From Chamaea fasciata (lineage: Eukaryota > Chordata > Aves > Passeriformes > Sylviidae), in contig JARCOQ010000002.1 in assembly GCA_029207755.1 (NCBI GenBank), positions 83,788,087-83,852,086 on the forward strand: DNA of 64,000 nt. Direction: 5' to 3'. Below the pieces are notes generated by a model, which was not told the origin of the DNA, did not search any database, and was given only the letters and a program-made list of their open reading frames with translations. This document shows, piece by piece, positions 11,877-22,964 of this stretch. Position numbers and translations under genes: made by a program. The first letter of the stretch is position 1. Every line of letters begins with the position of its first letter.

Positions 11877-14189
11877 TCTACTTAATAAGGAAGCACTACT
11901 TGAGTAAAAACTCTTAATCCACATCTCCTGCCCAGAGTGTTCAAATTCTCACAGAATATTTATATATAGCTCTATTCATGAAGATGGACAGATTTTGCTG
12001 ATATGATAGAAATGGAAAAATTACTGAAATTACTCATGCGATAGAGCTAATTGATATTTTGTTTTGGCTGGAAATAGCATGAAAGTTGCAGGAAGAGCTG
12101 TTGAACTACATACTCTGACATTAAAACTATAAAAGAGTTATGATTACTGCAGTTGCAATTTGAATGCTGCCATTTAGTTACACAAGTGCTTAACCAAGTC
12201 CCTGTTTGTATTCTCCTAATATATTTCTAAATTAAGACACTGCTGTTTGATGCAAGCATCATTTTCCCCATGAGGTTCCTGGAAAATGTTCAAATGTAAA
12301 TCTGTGATCAGTGTTTCCAGGCTTTGCTGCCTTTGTGTAGGTCCTATAGTAATAGTTCAACACCATGTAAGTCTTGCTTTTCAGAGTTTTGAGGCATCAA
12401 CACACCCCACGAAAAGCAATTTCTGATAACTCACAGAAAATTTAAACATACCTTTGAAGACTAGAATATGCTGCTGGCTGCATAAATATGATGTAGATTG
12501 CCAAACTTTGGGCACCTAACTTCATATTGTCTGATTAATTTAACAGTGAAATAACAGATGGAACAATTTAACTTTCTATAGGAAGCAGGTATTTCACGGT
12601 GTTACTCTGGAGTCTTTACTCCATTTGGAACACAGACATGAAGAGAAGTCTAGGAAGTATGCAGGAATTTAACTATTTGGGTTATAGTTCTCAGCTGGAC
12701 TATCAGATAGCACAGAACTCTACACATTTTAAAGGTGGCAAGTGTATAGTATGAAATGACCCAGATACTAAAACACTGAACATTACTAAGGATAATGCCA
12801 CTGAGGAAAGTAAAAGCAAATCAAAAACCAGCAGCTCCCCTGCTCACCAAGGAATAGCAGCACTGTGGGAAAAGTGGGGGAATCAATGAGGCACTTTGAC
12901 AGCCCAGAGGTCTGATTAAGTATGGTAAAAGTCCATGACTCTCACTCATGACTGGGAACAGCTGAGTTCACAGTAGGAGTATTTCCTGCAGGACAAAGCT
13001 CATGTACGCTTCCTCAGCTGCAGTACAGCAGCAGGGAGAAAAGTGCTTGAAGGAGATTGTACTTGTGTTACAGGAACCGTCAGTAACAGAAGAACAGAAT
13101 GATCCTCATGAAAAATCTGTGACCCCAAACCTGCAAACCACAATATCCCACAGTAAGTGCTTCTAAACAAAAAACATCAGCCAGTGAGGTCAGTAGTACA
13201 TTAATGTATATAACTACCAGTTGCCAGGCACACAGAGGTTACTAAGGAAAAAATATCTTCCATTCAATATTTCACTGGAGTGTAATACCAAGTTTTCACT
13301 GTATTTGAGAAAGCTGCAGCAATAGGCAGCAATATGGGTCTGAGTTACTGAGGTTTTGTGCCACACTTTGAACACTGACATCTCCTCAGAGCAGTATCCT
13401 GCTCCCTCTAAAACTCCTTTGCTACATTTCTTTCTCATTTTTGATGTCTGATTAGCTTAAGGATTTATCTGATTCTGAGTTAAGATAGAAAGAGTATATT
13501 TTTAAGTATAAGCCATCACTTCATGGAGCTTGAAATCAGAACAGGACTCATCTCCACAGAACAGTTTCATTGAAACTTACATCTTGGAACTGTTGATCTC
13601 AGTGAAGGAAGCACATTGAATTAGTAAATTAGATCAGGAGTAGCCTCAGTGGTCTAATTCAGAACTATATTTCTCATGTGTGTCTGTGCTGTCAAATATC
13701 ATTGTACCCTTAGCCAGACTTGGCCAAAAATTATATTCTGCATTAGTTGCTAAACTCGAAGGTATTAAATACTGTATTCCTCATGAATCAGTACAAAAAA
13801 AATCAGAATAGAAGAATTGTTCACAAAGCAAAATATTCCAAAATATTTTTTTCAACTTTGAAGATACAGTTTGTCCATAAAAATCTTATTTTGATACATA
13901 AAAAATCTGTGAGGTACATTGAAAACCTTGGCGATACTTTGCCTAAACTCCTCTTTTTAAAAGAAAAAAGTTATGTTCCATCAGATGCCCTTGATTTAAT
14001 TGAATCAACATTTTCCAGGAGAACATTTCTATGAGAAATTTTTAACCCTGGCCTTAGGAATGAACTTATCAACATATTATTGTTAATTTGTTTGTGAAAT
14101 GAAAAGTTGCAAGTTCACTTGCAGTAAAAGTGGAAACTGGGTGAGATTGACATCTTCCATTAAACACCTATTTATCCATCCAGACTATA
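11877..14189. other. non-coding, no recognised feature
   Basis: Unique-looking AT-rich sequence with only short, unconvincing open frames. No mobile element was recognised. Confidence 0.5.
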
Positions 14190-14215
14190 ATAAATGGGTA
14201 ATATCACCCATTTAT
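14190..14215. repeat. perfect 10-bp inverted repeat, 6-nt loop
   Basis: ATAAATGGGT (14190-14199) and ACCCATTTAT (14206-14215) are exact reverse complements around AATATC. The 9-base string TTTATCCAT at 14171-14179 nearly repeats within the right arm (14211-14219), which suggests that local template switching built the palindrome. Confidence 0.8.
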
Positions 14216-17200
14216 CCAGACAACCTATTGCAATCACTGTGTCAGACTGTACACAGGTTGTACAGGTGACACCAGTACTTTACAGCAGACACCACCTCCC
14301 TGCCATCCAGCCACAGCCCAGCAGAGAAAGCGGTAATTCAGAAGTTTGGTATGTCAGTGTTGAATAACAAATTTTATACTTCTACAGCAAAATGTAAAGC
14401 ATTATATTTTGTAAACTGGTCCACACTGGGGAAATTATTTTCCTTCATTCTAACCACTCTAAGAGCAGAGGGGCATTTTGAGGCACTAATTTAACCATCT
14501 TCTAAGTATGCACGAGACTGTACCCTGCAGCTGAACACTTTAATAGTGCTATGTGCTATGTTTCCATTTCCTCCTGAAAAAAAAAAGTTTAAATTACATA
14601 GGAAGATAACCAAGCATGTAACTCTGGTTTTTAGGCTATAAAAGCATCATAACATGCAACAGAAGATAAGCATTTGTAACCAATTCATAATGAGCAGTTC
14701 TTTAACATTTCTGCTAGATTAAACAATATGTTAAGTAACTAAACTACTGAAAAGGTCTGGGCACGGTCCCCTTTGGTCATCCTCTCTCATGTTATCTCCG
14801 CAGATTGAGTGCTCCTTATGCTAGGTCAGAGATTTTTTAACTGCAGAGCATGCTAAAACAACTTTTTTAACAAGGCAGAACATTATTTTCTGCAATACTG
14901 GCAACTAAACAAAGGGAAATCCAGTCACCTCATATTGTTTAAGAAAGAGCAGTTGTTGCTTCTGCAAGGTAATGTGCCTGCAAAAAGGAGGAGGGTAGAT
15001 CTCATTCCCTCTAGGCCACTACACGTTTCCTGTCTCAAGACATGATGCAGGGATTACACTGGGTCAGAACAGAGCAGCTGGTGGGAAAGCTCAGCAGCAG
15101 TGCCAGATCCAGCCCAGCTGGCTGAAGTGGATGCCTCTGCAGCTTCCCTGCTTCACCTTCTGTCAAGAAGGTGCTGCAAGGACAATTCAGGAATGTCTGC
15201 ACTCACATCTTGTCATGATAGCCATGAATCTCTCTGTATCTATACACTCTTTCTCTACTCATTAGAATAGCACACACTGTTTATTCATCCTATGGTGCCT
15301 CTCACAGCGAGCATCTGGAGTTCAAAGTCAAATTGACAGTGAGTTCACTTTATGTGTCTATCTAATTTTAACCATCATTTACTTATATTGGCTTCTGCAA
15401 GGTACTCAGTTATTAAAAATTCAGATAAAGTCATATCATTGGTGCTTTAAAGAATATCATGGAGACGTAACAGTTACACAAAGCAGCAATATACAGCTAC
15501 ATTTATTGCCTATAACCAGAAAAGCCATCAAGACTGAAAAAACTAACTATATTTAAAAATAATAAAAGCTACACTTTTGCCTATACTCTCTGAACAAACT
15601 TGAATGGGTTGTGGCTTATGACCAATTTAGAATAATTTACCGTTCAGATAGTCTGCACTGGAACAATAAAAATCCCATTTGTTTAGATTTATTTTAACAG
15701 CAAGATAATCATAGACTAATCACATATGCATCTTTTTCCCTACTGCATAATATATGTTTTCATTTAGGCAAAATTATAAGAATTTTAAATTCACTGGCCT
15801 TAGTTGAATAGAAAGGTAAAACAAATCATTTTAATGAATAAAAAAAGCCTTTGGGCCATTGATAATTCAGAACTCTAACAGAGAAAAGGTAATAACATTA
15901 TAACATGGATTACAATATTGAAGCACGAAAACAGTCTGGTTTACTTTTACCCTACTGACTTATCTCTTATTTGAAGATACGCCAATATAATATTAAGAAC
16001 CAGTGCAGACTTTGAAGTTCAACACTTCTAAAAAACTTAAGTAAGTCAAAAAAGCTCAATAGAAATTACCTGAGTAGACCACCTGAAATGGTTTTATCTG
16101 TCCTCAGAGTAAAAATTAATTTGTAAATCAGTAAGTATTTATCCAATATTTATGTTTGAGTGCAAGTGGTTACACATCACGTTAATTTGTAGGATCAAGA
16201 GGATTGATTTTATGCATATCTTTTTCAATATCAGAATTTCCTAGGCTGCTTCTCATACAGCAGAGGGGCTCCCTCAGCGAATGCCATGAATCAATGACAG
16301 TGCAGTACATGCAGTCCTTGTGAGCAGCACCAGGCTGGCACTGACTGACCACAGGAAGGGTGGGCAACCTTGGGGACTGGCACTTGGCAGAACACAGGGA
16401 AGCCTCATTCTGTAGGGAAGCCTCCTGCAGCAGCTTCACTGGAAGTAAAACAACACTTTCAAAATAGCACAAGCAAGGCATTTATCATAGTGATTGATTT
16501 TTTTAAAAAGCTTTCACTCAGGATTTATGTTCCTCAATACAGTCCTGCGAGACCATCTGCAGCACTGTCAGAGAGGAGGGAGGAACATCTTCAGTAAGGC
16601 CCAGGCACAGCTGCCAGTAGCTGCTCCTTGAGAGGGTCCACTGCCTTCAGGAGCAGATCTGAACATGGAGCAGAGGGGCACAGTGAGGAAGCAACACTCC
16701 TGGCCCCTCAGCAGGGCTGCACAAGCACTTGCAGGCTCCAGACACAGAGGACAACCTATATGACAGACCTGTCAGAAATGGTTGCAGCTTAAAGATCTCT
16801 TTGCCCTGAACAGCTGGTGGCATGTCAGAAATTTTGAGCAGAGGTGTATTTCACCTTAGATGCTTGCACAATCCAAACATTTCACTCTGATTTTCCAGGA
16901 ACACAACAACCTGATGATCATTTCTCCCCCTCATCTCTCATGGGTGACCTCTATTAGTCCTAATTATTTCTTTATTTGCATCTTTGCAAAACAAGTAACG
17001 GAAACCATGAAGAATACTGAGTTCCGATATGCAAGCGAACATTAAAATAGCTCCACATAATAGATACACATAAAATAAAAAGTATCATTCACTTTAATTA
17101 AACACATGCAAAAGTAGCTGCCTTTCTCTAGTGACTTTTTGCAGCTCAGAGTGCAGAATCAGCTGATTAGCAAAATATGCACACTTTTGAATGGATGCAT

Positions 17201-17224
17201 CATGACAGACAGGTTCACCTGGTA
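14216..17224. other. non-coding; somewhat GC-richer patches near 15.05-15.18 and 16.23-16.76 kb
   Basis: No gene or mobile element was recognised. The two patches are richer in GC than their surroundings but contain few CpGs and no open frame with a recognisable domain. They may be unannotated repeats or unique sequence. Confidence 0.45.
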
Positions 17225-17470
17225 AGTGCAATCCTGGGAAGATGCTGATCTTTTTTTTCAGTACTACTATTCATCAGTAACTGAAGGATAATTACTGTGA
17301 CTGGCTGAGGAATCTGCTTGCATGAATTTAGGAATTCTGTTAATTATGTAAAATCATTCAATATTTAATGCCTCAGTGTGTAATGAATCAGCCATGAACT
17401 ACCTAAGTCCTTTGTAATTTACTGCCCAATCTGTCTGAAAGATGAGGCCGTAGATAATGGAAGAGAGAAG
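17225..17470. promoter_or_regulatory. candidate conserved non-coding element (motif content only)
   Basis: This AT-rich but complex stretch has several homeodomain-type cores (TTAAT/TAATTA around 17338-17346, and TAATG near 17366 and 17381). It has no low-complexity runs apart from a short T tract near its start. Sequence of this texture is common in vertebrate developmental enhancers. Conservation cannot be tested from one genome, so this is a weak suggestion. Confidence 0.15.
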
Positions 17471-17550
17471 TTAACTGAAATATTTAGGGTTTGGATGAGC
17501 TCTCCAGTCAGATTAAAAAAAAATAATAATAAAAAAAAAGAGCACTTTGG

Positions 17551-17574
17551 TCCTTATCTAGACATAGATAAGGA
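17551..17574. promoter_or_regulatory. palindromic GATA-factor site, perfect 10-bp inverted repeat
   Basis: TCCTTATCTA (17551-17560) and TAGATAAGGA (17565-17574) are exact reverse complements around GACA. Each arm contains a GATA-factor consensus, AGATAAGG on one strand or the other, so the site offers two inverted GATA motifs. Paired inverted GATA sites are a known high-affinity arrangement for two-finger GATA proteins. The motif is seen directly; use as an enhancer is inference. Confidence 0.35.
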
Positions 17575-18835
17575 TGTCTGAAAATTTCCCAAGGAGGAAG
17601 GCAGAGCATAGAGAGGAGGAGCTGACAGAAACAAAAGGAATTTCAGGGCAAGAGAGTAGACATGCTTTAACTGGTGGTTTGGCTGTAGGAGCAGCTGAGA
17701 AAGAGACAATTACTGCGGAGAGGAGGAAGAAAGGGGTGATGTCCAGCTAGAGATGCCATTTGAAGAAAAGGATGTCGGGAGGGTAGAAGAGGACAGAGGT
17801 CTCTGGGTTTGTATCTTACTATATCTCACTATTTGTGACCTCAGAAGGGAACTGTGCCACAACCAGAGCCATGTCCAGCTCACAAATGTCTGAGCTGAGA
17901 AGAGCTGCCACAGACCACAAGAAAAACTAGACAGCTCAGTTGCATCTAGACCAAGAAAAAATTAAGGAATGGGTAGATGCAGCACCTGTGGGCTCAACAC
18001 AAAAGCATAGTAGATATCATGGACCACGGATGGGATATGAGGATAGGAAGGATGGCATTTGCCATTGCTGTCCTCATCAGCAGGAACAAACAAGAGTTCA
18101 GTTACTAAATTAGAAGAATTTAAAGTTCCATGCAATTTAAATTCCTGTTTTTCACATCATTAACTGTTTTCTAGAAGACAGAAAACTCTGATTAAGCTAC
18201 ATTTCTACACTGTAATATCAAGCTATTTTTGAGTGCATAAAGATGATTTTGAGGATACTGTCACTATAGAAACTAGTGCTAAGGAAGTTGTCCTCTCTTT
18301 TCCCACTAGGGAAAGGAAAGAAAATGCTCTTTATTAGTTGGTAGAAATGGATGTAGTTACATTTAAACATTTTCCTCCTGTTCTGGTTCTCTTTTACTAC
18401 TTTTGTATTTGACAATACTACCTTCAAAAAAAAGCTTCCATTACCTTTATTTCAGTCTTCAGAAAAAGGGGTTTTCCCTTTTTTCCCTGCAGGTTGTTGT
18501 GCTGGTATGCTTGTGTGTGACTCTGCTTGTGTGTCCCAAGTAACAGACACCACAAAAAAAACCCCAAAACAACAAAACACAAAATCCTTTTAGATTGAAG
18601 CTGATGTTGTCTAAATAACGTTGTTTAACATTGTTAAATAACATGCACTTCTGGACACGGGAATTCCCAAGATAATCTTCCTTCCGCAAAGTTCAAGTTT
18701 GTCTTCATACATAATATACAAATGCAGTCAAGATGAGTAATAGCTTAGGAGAAGAATAAAACTGAGGAAATCACATCTTAAAATATGATATTACTATGCA
18801 TAGTATAGTAAAACCCAGATGCCTCAAGCCACTTG
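17575..18835. other. non-coding; purine-rich at 17.58-17.80 kb
   Basis: The first 220 bases are strongly A/G-rich on the + strand. The rest is ordinary AT-rich sequence with an A-plus-CCCC tract at about 18552-18592. No gene or mobile element was recognised. Confidence 0.45.
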
Positions 18836-18854
18836 CCCCACCCCCCCCCCACCA
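18836..18854 (+). repeat. C tract
   Basis: Four C, one A, then ten C in a row, followed by ACCACC. It is a short homopolymer-type low-complexity run. Confidence 0.85.
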
Positions 18855-19059
18855 CCATTTTATGCTTCAATTGTCCTAGAATCTATATGTATACATCATA
18901 AATATATTTCTTCTAAAACAATTTTGTTTCAGTACACAAGGACTTTGGAACAACCCCACATCTTGGGTATGCCATACTACCTATAACGTAAACACAGACT
19001 TCATTTCTCCTTGCAGGAAAGATGGTCTGTTTTGTGAAGAAGGAATTTATGAACCATTT

Positions 19060-19430
19060 ACACACAGATCTGAGCACCTTGCTGGCCGCTCCTGATGCTG
19101 CAGCTCTCAGACATTACAGCGTGAATGGTCAGCAGGACGGTGTGAGAGCAGGCAGGGGTGCCAGGAGAGCCTGCACCACAGGCTCAGCTGTGCCACCTGG
19201 GTGCCCAGACCCCTGGGAAGGGTGACTGCCACAGCCCAAAAGCAACACACCACCACTTCTTCAGCTGCCTCCAAGCTCTGCCTGCTCAACTGCTGTTGAC
19301 TCACTCTGCAGCAAAGCCAGCAGACTGTAACCCACAGGTGTTAACCCACTGCACTCAGGACCCGAGAGCCACAGACCACACAACCCCAGCCCTGCTGAGG
19401 GAGCCAAAGTTCTAACCTAGGCACTAGCTT
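19060..19430. other. GC-rich patch, function unknown
   Basis: About 370 bases are clearly GC-richer than the flanks and contain a modest number of CpGs. Overlapping frames of 65-85 codons occur on both strands, as expected when stop codons become rarer in GC-rich DNA. None shows a recognisable domain or a clear splice context. It lies just before the 25-base G run. It could be a decayed mobile element, a regulatory patch or a non-coding exon. Confidence 0.3.
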
Positions 19431-19446
19431 TGGCATGGGAACAACT

Positions 19447-19471
19447 GGGGGGGGGGGGGGGGGGGGGGGGG
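19447..19471 (+). repeat. 25-base G run
   Basis: G is uninterrupted from 19447 to 19471, flanked by unique sequence. Runs this long can fold into G-quadruplexes and are hard to sequence, so the true length may differ. Confidence 0.9.
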
Positions 19472-20731
19472 CAAATCCCCACATCAAACACACCCTGAAT
19501 CTAGCTGTTTTTCCATGCACAGATCCCCTCCGAGCCCATTGCATAACAGAGCATACAGATCCCATGTGGATATGGGAGAAGCTCTGTACTGCAAGGATCT
19601 TACTCCAAATGCATTTGTCAAGGAGACTGACACTCAGTGAAAAGGCTTATTTGCCTTCTTTGGGAAATGTCTGTGAATGAATGAAGACTGATTGGAAGCA
19701 AACAGAATTTCAATAACTCAGACTTCCAAAGACCAGCCTCCCCATTTTTTGTACCAACAGTTTGTCTTTTCAGAGCAAGGAGTTCTAGAAATATAGAGCC
19801 ACTCTAGCACTACACAAACATCAAAAAATATCTAAGGCAATAAGAAGGAGCTGATGAACAGCAAGGAATGTTCTTGCCTCCTTCCAACAGGCAGTCCTGG
19901 GTAATATTATCAAGAGAATTCAGAGCTGATCCGTTTAATGCTGCAGCCTGACATACTCAGTTTGACTTAGGTTTCTAAAATGTTTAGGTCAATAAAAGTC
20001 CCTCAATCTTCTTTAAGAAGCATCTACAACACTTACAACTTAATTATGGGGTTTTTTTTTCTATTTTACAGGTTTCCTTTCCTTTACATAGAATTTTCAT
20101 GTCATAGGGCACTAATACAGCAGAAGGAAATAGTGAAGACCACTTGCTGCCAAAGCTGCTGCTACCACATAAATATGAACTGAATGAAAAAGTCAAAGTT
20201 GACTTGACCAGGAGAAAACAAGAGATTAGGTAGGGAAATCATGCAGTAGTATTATTTTATATAATAGAGAAAACTGCATTGCACTGGTTGATATATAGAC
20301 GAGAGACACAAGCAGCTGCAGTGCTTTATTGTAGACCTGAATCCATCCATAAAAGAAATTAAATGGCCAACTGAAATTCAATTGAAATCTGTTCTTTATT
20401 CACTGCCAATATTGTATCAATAACACATTCAGAATAAAAAACCTCTATGCTGAGAACTAAAAAGCCTTCTTAGCCCCAGGAGAAAATTAGTGTTGAAATA
20501 CACAATTAGTCCTAATGGATTTTTTTAAAAAAATTTTGAATATTTTTTAAAATAATATTTGACTCTGAAAGTAGCAATGCTTCACTGAAGAATTTACTAA
20601 AGAAAATTTCATCTACAATTTCACAGGGAATGCTCCAAGCTGCCTCTATGACCTTCTACTGCTCCCATTGAAGCTAATAAATACCTTGGTGTACAATTTA
20701 CACAAGTGGGAAAAAAAAAAGAAAAGTGAGA
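19472..20731. other. non-coding, no recognised feature
   Basis: AT-rich, with an A/T-only stretch around 20520-20562. No gene or mobile element was recognised. Confidence 0.5.
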
Positions 20732-20758
20732 CTAGTAAGTATAGTAAGTAAGTAAAAG
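20732..20758 (+). repeat. short AGTA/TAAG microsatellite
   Basis: Imperfect tetranucleotide units (AGTAAGT, AGTAAGTAAGTA) over about 27 bases follow a short A run. Confidence 0.7.
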
Positions 20759-21098
20759 TATGCATGATTATTTCCAGGGGTATAAATTATTTTAGAAGGC
20801 ACAAGACATTCAGATACTACCTACTCAGTCTATACAGCTGGCCAGAGTTGAAAGATTTATTGGTGTGATTCTAGAAGAAAAAATATTTTATGATTATAGA
20901 GTGCTGAATATGGAGTCTTTTACAACTCATAGACAACACTAGACTACTAAAAGCTAAATATGCAAGTCATGAATTAAGTATTTTATGCTGTAAAATGATA
21001 ACAAACATTCATAAATTATGAATTTACCGGACTCTGGTAGTTAATGGACTACAACCTACTTGTGTGCACCACAACTCTTACAGATCATTTGTTCTTGC

Positions 21099-21130
21099 AC
21101 AAATGAATATGTTAACAAATGAATATGTTA
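21099..21130 (+). repeat. 16-bp tandem duplication
   Basis: ACAAATGAATATGTTA occurs twice back to back (21099-21114 and 21115-21130) with no mismatch. It is a recent small duplication in non-coding sequence. Confidence 0.85.
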
Positions 21131-22151
21131 CCCAAACCAATGACATTTTATCATGATTAGCACTTGTACCAAATAAAAAAATCCCCACTAGCATAATACT
21201 AATGCTGCACTTTTAAACAAAGGCTAAAGAAATCTGCAGGAAAACCATGTTTGTTCCTAAGCTGTGCTATTTTCTGTGCACACTGACATTTTCTTTCTGA
21301 AATTTGTTTTAATAGAGCCCAAAGTAGCAATTTAAAACTGTAATGCACAAATCTAAATAGAGCTGAAAATACCCCTAGGCGTTCATCGAGGAGGAGGCTT
21401 TTCAAAATCAAATGATAAGCCTTTGGCAATCAGGGCATCAACAGGTTGAACTCAATGAAAGAGGACAGTAGCAAATGATGGGCAAAGGATTGCACAGCTC
21501 CCTCCAATGAAACTGTATTTGACCATGGGGCAACAGCGAGACGTGGAAATAAATTTCCATCAAAATCAGGGATCATAACAGGCAATCACATCAAGCTAGG
21601 CTGTGACGCTTGGAAAGTACAATTACTGGAATACCTGGAAGGGAAAGCAGTGTGGTGTTCAGCAAAAGACTGAACAGTGAAAACACATACTGGGTTCAAA
21701 GCTAAAAAGTGCTGTTTTGTTGAACAACAGGAATCCAGTGCTGGTCTTTCTACGGTCAGAAACTCAAAACATATACAGTGTCTCTGATTTTGTCTTATAA
21801 AAGGTATCAAAAGGTATAAAATAGTTTGCACTTGTGAAAGACCTCAGCATCAAAAGAATAGGAGATGATGAATCACTTAACTGTACTCAATCTTCTGGTA
21901 AAATATATACAGCAAGAAGGGGAAAATAAAAACAAGGAAGATTTTCATATTATTATGATTCTAACCTCACCAAGTCTTAGTAGTATGAGAAATATTCTGA
22001 AATTGAAACTTATTGTTCAGGATGACAATATTTGCATTTAACCTCTTCAATCAAATATGGATTTTTATGTCAAATTTTGTGCTCTTTAACACAGTCTACA
22101 GGTTCAGCTTACCTTTGTTTCAGGATTCGTGTTTATTTTCTTCCTTTCTCA
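21131..22151. other. non-coding, no recognised feature
   Basis: AT-rich sequence preceding the CR1 pair. No gene was recognised. Confidence 0.5.
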
Positions 22152-22515
22152 ATCACAGAATCATAGAATATGCTGAGTTGGAAGGGACCCATCAGGATAA
22201 TCAAGTCCAATGTCTGACCCCAGCCAGGACACCCCAAGAATCACATCATGTGCCTGAGAGTGTTGTCCAAACACTCCTTGAACTAAGACAGGCTTGGTGC
22301 TGTGACCACTTCTCTGGGGAGCTGTTCCAGTGCCCAGCCACCCTCTGGACAAAGAACCTCTTCCTAATATCTAACCTAACCTTACCAACACAGCTTTAGG
22401 CCATTGCCTCAGGCCCTGTCACTGGTCACCACAGAGAAGAGACCAATGTCTGCTCCTGCACTTCCTCTCATGAGGAAATTGTTGATTGCAATGAGGTCTC
22501 CCTCCAGTCATTGGG
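22152..22515 (-). mobile_element. CR1 LINE 3' end, 5'-truncated
   Basis: On the minus strand this reads as a typical avian CR1 3' terminal segment. It contains the region before 'AGGAAGAGGTTCTTTGTCC', then the block about competing length 'CTGGAACAGCTCCCC', and ends at 22152-22170 in the characteristic ATTCTATGATTCTGTGATT-type terminal repeat. Only non-coding 3' sequence is present, which is the usual outcome of incomplete reverse transcription. It is inverted relative to the next CR1 copy, and the 5'-truncated ends face each other. Confidence 0.9.
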
Positions 22516-22674
22516 ATTACCCAACACATAAAAAATGAGGAATGCCTCTTTTTGTCCAGAGGCATCCAAAAAGAAAACAGTCTCATAGAAATCTAGCAGA
22601 AATATTTTCATTTCTGTTTCTATTGACAGACAGACTTTCTTTAGGCAAAGTGAATTGTTTTAATGTCTTCAACG

Positions 22675-22964
22675 ATTGGCAGGGTCTAGAGAAAATGAAG
22701 ACAGATCCTTCTCAAGGGACTACAGTGGGAGGACAAGAAACAGGTACGAGTTGTAGCAAGGACGTTTCTGGTTAGATATTGGAAAAAAAACCATGACTGT
22801 CAAGCACTGGAAAGGTCTGAAAAGGGAAGTTACTGGAACTATTAAAAATCTTAATGGACAACATTTTGAAAAACCTGATGCAAGGTGTCCTTACTTTTAA
22901 TGGTGGATTGAACCTGATAACCTCCAGAGGCCCTTTCCAGTCCATAGAATAATTCTACAATATG
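22675..22964 (+). mobile_element. CR1 LINE 3' end, 5'-truncated and diverged
   Basis: The sequence follows the CR1 3' region: a 'GGACAAGAAACAGGTACGAG' block (about 22732-22751), the 'GTCAAGCACTGGAAAGG' block (about 22799-22815), and 'ACCTCCAGAGGCCCTTTCCAG' (from about 22920), ending in AATTCTACAATATG-like remains of the terminal repeat. It is more diverged than the minus-strand copy about 160 bases upstream, so it is probably an older or different subfamily. Confidence 0.8.

Noticed and set aside
11542..11907. 121-codon plus-strand frame
   Set aside because: Its 3' third is the A/C-rich low-complexity tract, and the rest shows no domain.
22013..22399. 128-codon plus-strand frame
   Set aside because: Half of it is the antisense strand of a CR1 3' end, so it is not a gene.
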